DNA of 64,000 nt from Streptomyces sp. NBC_01669. Lineage in GTDB: Bacteria; Actinomycetota; Actinomycetes; Streptomycetales; Streptomycetaceae. Below, piece after piece: positions 1 through 8,057 of the stretch (position 1 is its first letter; the number at the start of each line of letters is the position of its first letter). The DNA lies in assembly GCF_026339735.1 (NCBI RefSeq), contig NZ_JAPEQG010000001.1, forward strand, positions 1,736,001 to 1,800,000, written 5' to 3'. The notes under the pieces are model-generated. The model was not told the DNA's origin, did not search any database, and worked only from the letters and a program-made list of their open reading frames with translations. Both the position numbers and the translations under genes were made by a program.

Positions 1-515
1 TGCGGATGCTGCGCCGCGTGCGCGGGCTGCGGATCACCGAGGTGGCGGCGGGGGACGAGGTACGCGTGGGTGAGGTTCTGGTACGGGCCGTCCCCGCGCA
101 GCACGACGGCCGGCGGCTCCCGGTGGGCCCGCACCGTTCCCCCGCGCTGGGCTATGTCGTCGAGGGCGAGGCCCGTACGTACTTCGCCGGGGACACCGGG
201 CTGTTCGACGACATGGCGGAGGCGGTCGGCCCGGTGGATGTCGCGCTGCTGCCGGTCGGCGGCTGGGGCCCGTATCTCGGCCACAGTCATCTGGACGCGG
301 GCCGGGCCGCGCAGGCGCTGACCCGGCTGGCGCCGCGCTCGGCCGTGCCGGTGCACTACGGCACGTACTGGCCGATCGGGATGGACGGGGTCCGGCCGCA
401 CGAGTTCCACTCACCGGGTGACGAGTTCGTCCGGCAGGCGGCGCTGCTGGCGCCGGACGTGGCGGTGCACCGGCTGACCCACGGCGAGCATGTGCGGCCG
501 GAGGCCGCCAGGTGA
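1..515 (+). CDS. MBL-fold metallohydrolase, C-terminal part (5' end outside window)
   Basis: The reading frame is open through the left edge, so this is the C-terminal ~170 residues of a longer protein. Visible metallo-beta-lactamase-fold features are FAGDTG (metal-bridging Asp), GHSHLD, and a late VHYGTYWP His motif, as in UlaG/YtkL-type hydrolases. The substrate cannot be told. The stop codon overlaps the next gene's GTG start by 4 nt (GTGA), so the two are probably translationally coupled. The first ATG in the window, at position 6, is unlikely to be the real start because it would remove the HxHxDH metal site. Confidence 0.85.
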   Translation, partial: RMLRRVRGLRITEVAAGDEVRVGEVLVRAVPAQHDGRRLPVGPHRSPALGYVVEGEARTYFAGDTGLFDDMAEAVGPVDVALLPVGGWGPYLGHSHLDAGRAAQALTRLAPRSAVPVHYGTYWPIGMDGVRPHEFHSPGDEFVRQAALLAPDVAVHRLTHGEHVRPEAAR

Positions 516-1132
516 TCCTGCAGGTCGTGGGGCAGCTGCCCCCTGAGTCGACGCAGCAGGCCGTCGGCTATCCGTCCCTGTTCCTGCTGGTGGCGCTGGG
601 TGCACTGGTGCCGGTGGTGCCGACGGGGGCGCTGGTGAGTTCGGCGGCCGTGGTGGCGTTCCACCAGACGGACCCGTTCGCGCTGCTCGTGGTATTCGGG
701 GTGGCGGCGTCGGCGGCGTTCCTCGGGGACATCTGTCTGTACTGGCTGGGGCAGCGCGGGGTGCGGTCGAAGAACGGCTCGAAGTGGCTGCGGGCGATCA
801 GCGACCGGGCGGCACCGGAGCGGCTTGTGCAGGCGCAGCAGAAGCTGGACGAGCACGGCGCGGTGGTGCTGGTGCTGTCGCGGCTGGTGCCGGCCGGGCG
901 GATTCCGGTGATGCTGGCCTGTCTGCTCGGGCGCATGCCGATGCGGAGGTTCGCGCGCGGTGACATACCGGCCTGTCTGGCGTGGGCGGCGACGTATCAG
1001 CTGATCGGCATTCTGGGCGGTTCGCTGTTCCCGGAGCCGTGGCAGGGTGTCGTCGCGGCGGTCGGTCTGACGCTGCTGATCAGCGGTGCTCCCGCGGTGT
1101 GGCGCAGGATACGGGCCCGGTTCAGCCACTGA
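512..1132 (+). CDS. DedA/SNARE-associated family membrane protein
   Basis: This 206-residue integral membrane protein has four to five hydrophobic stretches (about residues 22-50, 55-80, 117-140, 155-172, 178-195). The RLVPAGR segment at 124-130 matches the conserved Arg/Pro/Gly loop of DedA proteins. Members act as proton-dependent lipid flippases or transporters (UptA and related undecaprenyl-phosphate carriers). Which lipid is moved here is not visible. It starts on GTG overlapping the upstream hydrolase stop. Its last 11 nt overlap the 3' end of the convergent hydrolase gene. Confidence 0.88.
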   Translation: MILQVVGQLPPESTQQAVGYPSLFLLVALGALVPVVPTGALVSSAAVVAFHQTDPFALLVVFGVAASAAFLGDICLYWLGQRGVRSKNGSKWLRAISDRAAPERLVQAQQKLDEHGAVVLVLSRLVPAGRIPVMLACLLGRMPMRRFARGDIPACLAWAATYQLIGILGGSLFPEPWQGVVAAVGLTLLISGAPAVWRRIRARFSH

Positions 1133-2219
1133 TGCCCCGGGGCGCCCGGGGAGTGTGCGGGGTGTGGAGTGCCTGCGGGGCATGGGTCCCGTCCAGCAGC
1201 CGGGAGCCACCGATCGGCAGGTCCCACAGGCGTTCGCGCGGATGTCCGGCGTGCTGCCAGGCGGTACGGAGCCGGGTGAGCGGTTCGAGAACGGGCTCCG
1301 CGGAGAGCAGGAACGTCGCCCAGTGCATCGGCGCCATCGCGCGGGCGCCGAGATCCTCGTACGCCTGCACGGCCTCTTCCGGGTCGATGTGCACGTCGCC
1401 GAGCCACCAGCGCGGTTCGTACGCCCCGATCGGCAGCAGGGCCAGATCGATCCCGGGGTGGCGGCGGCCGATCTCCGTGAACCAGTGCCCGTAGCCGCTG
1501 TCCCCTGCGAAGTAGACCCGCGGTCCGTCGCCGCCACCGATGGCCTTGACGACCCAGCCGCCCCACAGGGAGCGGCAGGTGTCGGTGAGGGTGCGCTTGG
1601 ACCAGTGGTGGGAGGGCACGAAGTCGAAACGGACGCCGCGCAGCACCGCCGACTCCCACCAGTCGAGCTCGGTGACGCAGGAGAAGCCGCGGCGACGGCA
1701 CCACGGGCCGAGCCCGGCGGGTACGAACAGCGGCGTGTCGCGCGGCAGCCTGCGCAGGGTGGGGGCGTCGAGATGGTCGTAGTGGTTGTGGCTGATGACG
1801 ACCGCGTCGACGGGCGGCAGGTCCTCCCAGCGGACACCGACGGGCGTGATCCTGGCGGGTGTGCCGAGGATGCGGCGGGACCAGACGGGGTCGGTGAGGA
1901 TGGTCAGCCCGCCGGTGCGGATGATCCAGCTGGCATGCCCGGCCCAGGTGACGGAGGTGGTGCCCGCGTCGGTGGCGGGCAGCGGTTCGGGGGCGTACGG
2001 CAGTCGGTGGATGCCGCGCAGCCCCTCCGCGTTGGGCCGCATGGCGCGCTCACGGGCCAGTCTGGGCATGCCCCTGACACCCGGGAGCGGGGCGGTGAGC
2101 CGCTCGGCGAAGTCGGCGGGCCAGACCCGCACCTCACCGAGGGGGCGCGGCGGGACGATCTCGCCGAGGGGGGGCGAATGCGTGGCCCCGGCACCGGAGC
2201 GCTCGGTCTGTTCCGTCAT
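1122..2219 (-). CDS. MBL-fold metallohydrolase, UlaG / NAPE-PLD-like
   Basis: This 365-residue predicted cytoplasmic hydrolase carries SHNHYDHLD at 143-151 (the HxHxDH di-metal site), TWAGHASW before it, FAGDSGYG (metal Asp) and APMHWATF near the end. This arrangement is that of the UlaG/NAPE-PLD-like branch. The first ~85 residues are a family-typical extension containing a RPNAEGLRGI-type segment. The gene is a single transcription unit convergent with the dedA-like gene. Its substrate is unknown; members hydrolyse lactones or phosphodiesters. Confidence 0.87.
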   Translation of the reverse strand: MTEQTERSGAGATHSPPLGEIVPPRPLGEVRVWPADFAERLTAPLPGVRGMPRLARERAMRPNAEGLRGIHRLPYAPEPLPATDAGTTSVTWAGHASWIIRTGGLTILTDPVWSRRILGTPARITPVGVRWEDLPPVDAVVISHNHYDHLDAPTLRRLPRDTPLFVPAGLGPWCRRRGFSCVTELDWWESAVLRGVRFDFVPSHHWSKRTLTDTCRSLWGGWVVKAIGGGDGPRVYFAGDSGYGHWFTEIGRRHPGIDLALLPIGAYEPRWWLGDVHIDPEEAVQAYEDLGARAMAPMHWATFLLSAEPVLEPLTRLRTAWQHAGHPRERLWDLPIGGSRLLDGTHAPQALHTPHTPRAPRGISG

Positions 2220-2320
2220 CGAAGGACTCCCGTCCCGGAAAGCGTCGTCGGTACGTCAGTGCTCACGTATGCCGGCGCGTCGTCGGCACGTCGGTGCGTA
2301 CGTCATCGGAGTTCGGTTCC

Positions 2321-3589
2321 TCATCGGAGTTCGTCGAGGGCTGTTCCGAAAATGCTCAGCGCTCGGGCGACATGCGGCAATTTCAGGGGCTCCACCGCAG
2401 TGAGGGACTCCATCTGCTGTTCGGGGGTTGATCCGAGCAGCGGTCCGGTGCCCAGCCGCACCCGCAGCGCGCCCAGTTCGTCCCCGAAGCGGTGGCCGCC
2501 GGGAGTGGGCGCGCCGAGGCGTTCGGTGAGGTACTCCTCCAGTTCCAGGGAGTCCGTGACGCCGCGGGTGGCCAGCCGGGCCCGGAGCGGCCCCAGGTCG
2601 GCGTAGAGATGGCGGCCCGCCTGCGGGGGCCGGGCCAGCGCGCCCGAGGCGAGCACCGCCCGGTGGGCCGCGGCGGCGACCTGCGCCTGCAGGGCGGCAG
2701 CCCGGCGGACCCGGGCCGTGACGGCCTCCGGTTCGGTCAGCGCGTGGGCGGCCGCTGCGGCGACCGGGCCCGCGACAAGGGCGCCCAGAGCGGTGAGGAT
2801 GTCGAGGGTCCTGGCGTGCCGCACCGCCGCCCGTTCGGTGTCCGGGAATCTGGCGACCGCGACCGGCCAGGCGGACGGGGTCAGCGCCCCGGCCAGATCG
2901 CAGACGACCGTGACGTCGTCGGGGCACATCTCGGCGGGGCTGAGCAGGACCGTGTCGTGGGGGCGGTGGAGGGTGTCGCGCCAGGTCTCGTCGCTCACGA
3001 TGTGCATCCCCTCGGCGACCGCTGCCTCGCACGCCTCACGGACGAGCTCCGGTGGGGCGACGGTGGCGGTCGGGTCGTCGACCACGGAGATCAGCAGCAG
3101 CCGGGGCCGGCCGCCTTCGGCACGCACCCTTCGTACGGTCTCCAGCAGTGCGTACGGGTCGGGCACGCCGCCGCACTCGGCCGGGGTCGGCACATGGTAG
3201 GCGGGCCTGCCGAGCAGCCGGGCCTGCGGGATCCAGGTGGCGGGACAGGGGCGCGGCGTGAGGACATCACCTCCGTGCGCGGCGATCAGGGCGAGCAGCA
3301 GCGGCGAGGCGCCGGGGGCGGCGGCGATGTACTCAGGTCCGCCGCGCAGCCCGCGCCGGGTCCAGTAGGCGGCGGCCGCCTCGCGCAGGGGTTCGCCGCC
3401 ACCGGTCGGTTCGGGCGCGCTGCGCCCGGCTGCCGCGGCGAGCACACCGGCCAGCTCGGGCAGCACGGGCAGCCCCGGATCGGGGGCGGGCGGCCCGTAG
3501 CGTACGGGCCCCCGATCCTCCCGAGGGGTCCACGCGGCACGCCCGGCATCCCCGCCCGGCCCAGCCCGCTCCGTCCGCTCCCGCGCCAT
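2321..3589 (-). CDS. Aminotransferase class I/II-like protein lacking the PLP lysine
   Basis: The ~422-residue product has the fold-type I aminotransferase layout: SDETW at about 199-203 (pyridine-N Asp), a C-terminal LRVRLGTG carboxylate-Arg region, and a PTGGGEPLR N-terminal segment. The place where the Schiff-base lysine should stand (S-x-S-K) reads DLAGALTPSAW at about 231-241, with no Lys. The only lysine in the protein lies near residue 400. The NPTG loop is DDPTATV instead. This looks like a pseudoenzyme. The ATG at 3589 is chosen because AAGGAGA lies 7 nt upstream; an in-frame GTG at 3619 has a poorer site. Confidence 0.8.
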   Translation of the reverse strand: MARERTERAGPGGDAGRAAWTPREDRGPVRYGPPAPDPGLPVLPELAGVLAAAAGRSAPEPTGGGEPLREAAAAYWTRRGLRGGPEYIAAAPGASPLLLALIAAHGGDVLTPRPCPATWIPQARLLGRPAYHVPTPAECGGVPDPYALLETVRRVRAEGGRPRLLLISVVDDPTATVAPPELVREACEAAVAEGMHIVSDETWRDTLHRPHDTVLLSPAEMCPDDVTVVCDLAGALTPSAWPVAVARFPDTERAAVRHARTLDILTALGALVAGPVAAAAAHALTEPEAVTARVRRAAALQAQVAAAAHRAVLASGALARPPQAGRHLYADLGPLRARLATRGVTDSLELEEYLTERLGAPTPGGHRFGDELGALRVRLGTGPLLGSTPEQQMESLTAVEPLKLPHVARALSIFGTALDELR

Positions 3590-3799
3590 CCCGGGTCTCC
3601 TTCGCTGCCGCTCCGTCACCTGTCCGGCTCCGGCTCGCCCTGCCTTGTACCGTCTCGCTCCCAGGGCCCTTTATACGGAGGTTTGAGCGACACCGCCCGC
3701 CCGGCAGAGGCGCCCGTGCGTCTCCCCGGGGGCGCGGCCGGACTGTCCGAGCAGGAGTTCGGCCCCGGCGGGGAACCGAACCCGGACCCTGCGGCCCCA

Positions 3800-3829
3800 T
3801 TGACACTCGCCCCGCAGCGTCATTACGGT
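3800..3829 (+). promoter_or_regulatory. Sigma-70-like promoter of the sugar-acid cluster
   Basis: TTGACA at 3800-3805 and TACGGT at 3824-3829 are separated by 18 bp, a good HrdB-type promoter. It predicts a transcript start near 3837, immediately before the direct-repeat operator at 3842-3866. Confidence 0.6.
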
Positions 3830-3841
3830 CACGCCAGGATT

Positions 3842-3866
3842 TCGAACGCATGACGAAATATCGAAC
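3842..3866 (+). promoter_or_regulatory. Putative IclR operator, copy 1 (dehydratase promoter)
   Basis: Two TCGAAC hexamers, at 3842-3847 and 3861-3866, lie as direct repeats exactly 19 bp apart, with a central ACGA between them. The site is just downstream of the predicted transcript start and 19 bp before the GTG start of the dehydratase. The same spacing recurs upstream of the genes at 6139 and 8827. Confidence 0.6.
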
Positions 3867-3885
3867 AAGTCGAGGGGCAACTCCC

Positions 3886-5040
3886 GTGCGCATCACCGGA
3901 ATCAGCACACATGTCGTCGGCACGCCCTGGCGCAATCTCACCTACGTCCAGGTCCATACCGACGAGGGTCTCACCGGCGTCGGCGAGACCAGGATGCTCG
4001 GCCGTACCGATGCTCTCGTCGGCTATCTGCGCGAGGCGGAGGCCAACCACATCGCCGGCTCCGACCCCTTCGCCGTGGAGGACCTCGTACGCCGGATGAA
4101 GTACGGCGACTACGGGCGGGCCGGGGAGATCGTGATGTCCGGCATCGCGGTCGTCGAGATGGCCTGCTGGGACATCAAGGGAAAGGCGCTCGGCGTCCCG
4201 GTCTGGCAACTGCTCGGCGGAAAGGTCACCGACCGGGTCAAGGCGTACGCGAACGGCTGGTACACCACCGAGCGGACCCCGGAGGCGTACCACAAGGCGG
4301 CTCGGGCAGTCGTCGAGCGCGGCTACCGCGCCCTGAAGATCGACCCGTTCGGGACCGGTCATTTCGAACTGGGGCAGCAGGAGACCCGGTACGCGGTGTC
4401 GCTGATCGAGGCCGTACGCGACGCCATCGGCCCCGACGCCGAACTGATGCTGGAGATGCACGGGCGGTTCAGCCCGTCCACCGCCGTGCGGATCGCACAC
4501 GAGATGGCGCCGTTCCGGCCGGCCTGGCTGGAGGAGCCGGTGCCGCCCGAGAACCTCAAGGCGCTCGGCAAGGTGGCCGACAAGGTCGACCTGCCGATCG
4601 CGACCGGTGAACGCATCCACGACCGGATCGAGTTCCGCGAGCTGTTCGAGTCGCAGGCGGCCGACATCATCCAGCCGGACCTCGGCCACATCGGCGGCAT
4701 CCTGGAGACGCGCAAGCTCGCCGCGACCGCCGAGACCCACTACACACTCATCGCACCGCACAATGTGGGTGGCTCGGTACTGACCGCGGCCAGCCTCCAA
4801 CTGGCGGGCTGCACACCCAACTTCAAAATCCTTGAACACTTCAATGACTTCGCGGACGCCGACATCAAGAAGGTCGTCAAGGGCGCACCGCAGGTCGACC
4901 CCGAAACCGGCTGCTTCGAGCTCTCCCATGCTCCGGGTCTCGGAGTTGAGCTCGATGTGGACGCCGCAGCCGAATTCCCCCAGCAGCAGGCCCGGTTCGA
5001 CCTGTGGGCGGACGGCTGGGAGAAGAGGCAGCCCAAGTGA
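3886..5040 (+). CDS. Mandelate racemase/enolase superfamily sugar-acid dehydratase (GalD-like)
   Basis: This 384-residue enzyme of the enolase superfamily probably dehydrates an aldonic acid such as D-galactonate or a related hexonate to the 2-keto-3-deoxy acid. Metal ligands are read as E190 (in EMHGR), E217 (LEEPVP) and E242 (TGER). H192 and H292 (APHNVGG) match the acid/base pair of E. coli GalD, and K151 sits in LKIDPFG. Substrate cannot be fixed by motif alone. The start is set at GTG 3886, with GAGGGG 8 nt upstream; an ATG at 3850 would add 12 residues. It overlaps the next gene by 4 nt. Confidence 0.85.
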   Translation: MRITGISTHVVGTPWRNLTYVQVHTDEGLTGVGETRMLGRTDALVGYLREAEANHIAGSDPFAVEDLVRRMKYGDYGRAGEIVMSGIAVVEMACWDIKGKALGVPVWQLLGGKVTDRVKAYANGWYTTERTPEAYHKAARAVVERGYRALKIDPFGTGHFELGQQETRYAVSLIEAVRDAIGPDAELMLEMHGRFSPSTAVRIAHEMAPFRPAWLEEPVPPENLKALGKVADKVDLPIATGERIHDRIEFRELFESQAADIIQPDLGHIGGILETRKLAATAETHYTLIAPHNVGGSVLTAASLQLAGCTPNFKILEHFNDFADADIKKVVKGAPQVDPETGCFELSHAPGLGVELDVDAAAEFPQQQARFDLWADGWEKRQPK

Positions 5041-6059
5041 GCTCCACCCACTCGCGGGCGATCACGGTCGAACGGCCCGGCGAGCACACCCTGACCACCG
5101 GCCCCCTTCCGGAGCCCGGCCCCGGCGAGGTCCGGGTACAGGTCGCCGCGGCCGGGATCTGCATGAGCGACCGCGAGGTGTACGACGGCCATCGCGACCC
5201 GGGCTATGTCCGCTACCCGGTGGTGCCCGGCCATGAGTGGTCGGGCGTGGTCGACGCCCTGGGTGCGGGCGTCGATCCGGCGCTGCTCGGACGGCGGACG
5301 GTCGCCGAGGGCTTCCGGTCCTGCGGCAGTTGCGAGCGGTGCCGGAGCGGCGAAACCTCGCTCTGCACATCGGGGTACGACGAGACGGGCTTCACCCGGC
5401 CCGGGGCATTCGCCGACCATGTCGTGGTCCCCGCACGGCTGTTGCACCCCCTGTCCGACGATGCGGATCTGCGCGCCGCCGCCCTGCTGGAACCGGCCGC
5501 GGTGGTGGCGGCGGCGGTGCGAGCCGGGGCCCCTGAGCCGGGCGAGCGGGTCGCCGTGGTGGGCGCCGGGACGCTCGGGCTGCTTGCCGTGCAGCTGCTG
5601 TCCGCACTGTCCCCAGGCGAGCTGACAGTGATCGACCCCCGGAGCGAACGGGCAGGCCAGGCACTGTCGTTCGGGGCAGGTGAGGCCCGCACCCCCGAGG
5701 AGGCCACGGAGGTGAACGGCCGCTACGACCTGGTCGTGGAGACGGCCGGCGCGCCGCCCACCGCCGCCGACGCCTGTCTGCTGGCGCGGCGCGGCGGCCG
5801 GGTGGTGCTCACCGGCATGTTCGCGCCGGGAGCCGTCGGTATCGATCCGGTTCATCTGTCGCTGAGCCAGCTCACCGTGCGCAGCGTGTTCGGCGCGTCG
5901 TCGGCGGCCTGGTCGTATGCGGTACGGGCGTTCACCGCCGGACTGCTGGATCCGGCGGCGCTGATCACGCACGAGTTCCCCCTGGACCGGTTCGCGGAAG
6001 CCGTGGCTCTGGTCGGGGGCGGCGATCCCGGGACGGGCAAGGTGCTTCTTCGCCCGTAA
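5037..6059 (+). CDS. Zinc-dependent alcohol/polyol dehydrogenase (MDR family)
   Basis: This 340-residue medium-chain dehydrogenase has catalytic-zinc residues C42 and H66-E67 (GHEWSG), a four-Cys structural zinc loop at 96, 99, 102 and 110, and a VGAGTLG nucleotide-binding motif at about 175-181. The family oxidises sugar alcohols, L-threonine or sugar acids with NAD(P)+. In this operon a hydroxy sugar acid or its product is the likely substrate. The GTG start overlaps the dehydratase stop by 4 nt (GTGA), so the two are coupled. Confidence 0.85.
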   Translation: MSSTHSRAITVERPGEHTLTTGPLPEPGPGEVRVQVAAAGICMSDREVYDGHRDPGYVRYPVVPGHEWSGVVDALGAGVDPALLGRRTVAEGFRSCGSCERCRSGETSLCTSGYDETGFTRPGAFADHVVVPARLLHPLSDDADLRAAALLEPAAVVAAAVRAGAPEPGERVAVVGAGTLGLLAVQLLSALSPGELTVIDPRSERAGQALSFGAGEARTPEEATEVNGRYDLVVETAGAPPTAADACLLARRGGRVVLTGMFAPGAVGIDPVHLSLSQLTVRSVFGASSAAWSYAVRAFTAGLLDPAALITHEFPLDRFAEAVALVGGGDPGTGKVLLRP

Positions 6060-6099
6060 TCCCCCGTCACCGACCGGCAGTTGGCGCGCACCCCGGAAC

Positions 6100-6124
6100 T
6101 CGAACCACGTCCGACATATCGAAC
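6100..6124 (+). promoter_or_regulatory. Putative IclR operator, copy 2 (upstream of TIM-barrel gene)
   Basis: TCGAAC occurs at 6100-6105 and 6119-6124 with the same 19-bp period as copy 1 and a central CCGA. The second half extends as ATATCGAACATGA, which agrees with the regulator's own promoter (GTGTCGAACATGA). It ends 14 bp before the ATG of the gene at 6139. Confidence 0.58.
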
Positions 6125-6138
6125 ATGAAGGGTCACTC

Positions 6139-7098
6139 ATGACCTCATCCGACTCGTCCGTCCGTCGCCCCGGCGAACCCGCGCTCACCGCGCTCGGGAT
6201 GGATGCGCCCGCCGCCGACCCGGCCGACACCTCTTCGTACGCCTTCCCCGACGGGGGCACCTGGCGGACCGAGATCCCGTCCGTCGAGGGTCCCGAGGCG
6301 CTCGCCGTCGTCCTGAAGGAGTCCTCGCGGCTCGATGTGCCGGTCCACCGGATCAGCCAGGGCAGCGGCATCTGGATGCTGAGCGACGCCGAGATCACCG
6401 AGATGGTGGAGGGCTGCGCGGAACGCGACATCGAACTCTGTCTCTTCACCGGGCCACGCGGCAGCTGGGACACCGGCGCCTCCACGCGTACCGACTCGGG
6501 CGGAGCGGGGCTGCGCGCCCGCGGACATGACGCACTGTCCGGATGTGTCGAAGACGCCCTGCGGGCATCGGAGTTGGGCGTCAAGTGTCTGCTCGTCGCG
6601 GACGAAGGGGTGCTCTGGACGCTGCACAGGCTACGAGTACGGGGCGTGCTGCCCGCCGATACGACCCTCAAGGTGTCGGCGCTCATCGGCCCGGCGAACC
6701 CCGCCTCGTACGCGGTCCATGAACAGCTCGGCGCCGACTCGATCAATATCCCGTCCGATCTGACACTTGCTCATCTCACCGAGATCCGGCGGGTGTCGGG
6801 CGCTCCGATGGACCTGTACATCGAGGCGCCGGACGACCTGGGCGGCTATGTGCGGATGTACGAGGCGGCGGAGTTGATCCGTCGCGGCGCGCCGATCTAT
6901 CTCAAGTTCGGCCTGTCCAGGGCGCCCGGTATCTATCCGTACGGTGCACAGCTGCGCGACGCCGCCCTGAACACGGCCCGCGAGCGGGTGCGCCGGGGGC
7001 GGCTGGCCCTCGATCTGCTGGCCCGGCACGGCGCCGGCGGGAACATGTCCCCGCTCGGCTCCCGGCTGCCGGGAGCACTGCGCCGTTTCGCGGGTTAG
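6139..7098 (+). CDS. Predicted TIM-barrel protein, peptidase U32-like, in sugar-acid cluster
   Basis: The 319-residue protein shows the alternating hydrophobic beta-strands of a TIM barrel (VPVHRISQ, IELCLFTGP, VKCLLVAD, LKVSALIG, ADSINIPSD, MDLYIEAPD, APIYLKFG). It faintly resembles peptidase family U32. I do not recognise a characterised homologue. Its place behind a dehydratase and dehydrogenase, with an operator shared with them and the IclR gene, suggests a step in the same pathway; no separate 2-keto-3-deoxy-acid aldolase is present nearby. AGGG about 7 nt before the ATG is the ribosome site. The stop TAG runs into a palindromic repeat. Confidence 0.6.
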   Translation: MTSSDSSVRRPGEPALTALGMDAPAADPADTSSYAFPDGGTWRTEIPSVEGPEALAVVLKESSRLDVPVHRISQGSGIWMLSDAEITEMVEGCAERDIELCLFTGPRGSWDTGASTRTDSGGAGLRARGHDALSGCVEDALRASELGVKCLLVADEGVLWTLHRLRVRGVLPADTTLKVSALIGPANPASYAVHEQLGADSINIPSDLTLAHLTEIRRVSGAPMDLYIEAPDDLGGYVRMYEAAELIRRGAPIYLKFGLSRAPGIYPYGAQLRDAALNTARERVRRGRLALDLLARHGAGGNMSPLGSRLPGALRRFAG

Positions 7099-7155
7099 TG
7101 CCGCGACCGGCCGTGTTTGCCCCACGAGGTCGGCAAAGCTCGCCAGGAGGGGCAC
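7098..7155 (+). repeat. Palindromic REP-like element, copy A
   Basis: This 58-bp interrupted palindrome begins GTGCC, ends GGGGCAC, and contains CCGGC, TTTGCC and GGCAAAGC segments that can fold into nested hairpins. A 54-bp relative with the same order of segments is at 28822-28875. In both, the first G is the last base of a TAG stop codon of the upstream gene. It may act as a terminator or mRNA stabiliser. Confidence 0.6.
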
Positions 7156-7169
7156 CAGTAGCCCGGGAC

Positions 7170-7195
7170 GGGGCGATTCCTTCGGAGATCGCCCC
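7170..7195. terminator. Hairpin between convergent genes
   Basis: GGGGCGAT at 7170-7177 pairs with ATCGCCCC at 7188-7195 around a 10-nt loop. It lies between the convergent genes ending at 7098 and 7203 and could stop transcription from either side. No T-run follows, as is common in Streptomyces. Confidence 0.55.
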
Positions 7196-7202
7196 CTCCG
7201 CT

Positions 7203-8057
7203 TCAGCCCGCGAAGGCAGTCCCGGGGATTCCCTGTCCCACATCCGGCAGCACCAGCAGCGAACCGGACAGCGGATGCGGGGAGTCGATCCCCGTCCTGG
7301 CCGTGGAGATGTACAGGTCGCGCAGGTCAGCACCGCCGAACGCGCAGGCGGTCGGGCGCCGTACCGGCAGTTCGACGGTCCGGTCCAGTGCGCCGTCCGC
7401 CGTGTAGCGGCGCAGCGCTGCGCCGTCCCAGAGGGCGACCCAGACGCCTCCCTCGGCATCGACCGTCAGCCCGTCCGGGAAGCCCGCTCCCCCCTCGACG
7501 GTGGCGAACGTCCGCCGGTTCACGGCGTGTTCACCGTCGAAGTCGAAGACGTCGATCCGGCCCGTCGGGGTGTCGATGTAGTACATGAGCCGCCCGTCGG
7601 GGCTCCATCCGGTGCCGTTGCTGCACGTCACCACAGGCAGCACCGGAGTGACCGTGCCGTCGGGCGAGACGCGGGTGAGGCTGCCGCCGGTCTCCGCTTC
7701 GTTGTAGCGCATGGTGCCCGCCCACAGCGCGCCGTCGGGCGCGACAGCGGCGTCGTTGCCTCGCCGTCCGGGCTCGGGGTCGTGGACCAGCCAGCGGAAC
7801 GAACCGTCGGGGTCGTACAGGCCGATGCCGTCGCGCAGATTGACCACAAGACCGCCGCCGGCCCGCGGCTTCGCCGCTCCGACGTGCTGTTCGGTGGCCA
7901 TGACCGTACGGCGGCCGCTCACCGGGTCGTAGGTGTGGACGCGGGCCGAGAGGATGTCGACCCAGATCAGTCGCCCGGTGGCCGGATCCCAGGTGGGGCC
8001 CTCACCGAGCTCGGCGTGCTCGCGCACCGCCACCTCGGGGCGCGGGCCGCGCATCAC
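7203..8057 (-). CDS. SMP-30/gluconolactonase-family lactonase
   Basis: This 284-residue six-bladed beta-propeller lactonase has the divalent-metal ligands of the family: E19 (LGEGPTW), N101 (GNDAAVAPDG), N147 (CSNGTGWSPDG) and D195 (GFPDGLTVD). SMP-30 enzymes hydrolyse sugar lactones to aldonic acids, which would feed the GalD-like dehydratase encoded nearby. The ATG overlaps the stop of the IclR gene by 4 nt, so regulator and lactonase form an operon transcribed away from the dehydratase genes. Confidence 0.9.
   Translation of the reverse strand: MMRGPRPEVAVREHAELGEGPTWDPATGRLIWVDILSARVHTYDPVSGRRTVMATEQHVGAAKPRAGGGLVVNLRDGIGLYDPDGSFRWLVHDPEPGRRGNDAAVAPDGALWAGTMRYNEAETGGSLTRVSPDGTVTPVLPVVTCSNGTGWSPDGRLMYYIDTPTGRIDVFDFDGEHAVNRRTFATVEGGAGFPDGLTVDAEGGVWVALWDGAALRRYTADGALDRTVELPVRRPTACAFGGADLRDLYISTARTGIDSPHPLSGSLLVLPDVGQGIPGTAFAG

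Noticed and set aside
1086..2606. A 506-codon plus-strand frame.
   Set aside because: It is antisense to the MBL hydrolase and the aminotransferase-like gene and shows typical GC-driven shadow composition.
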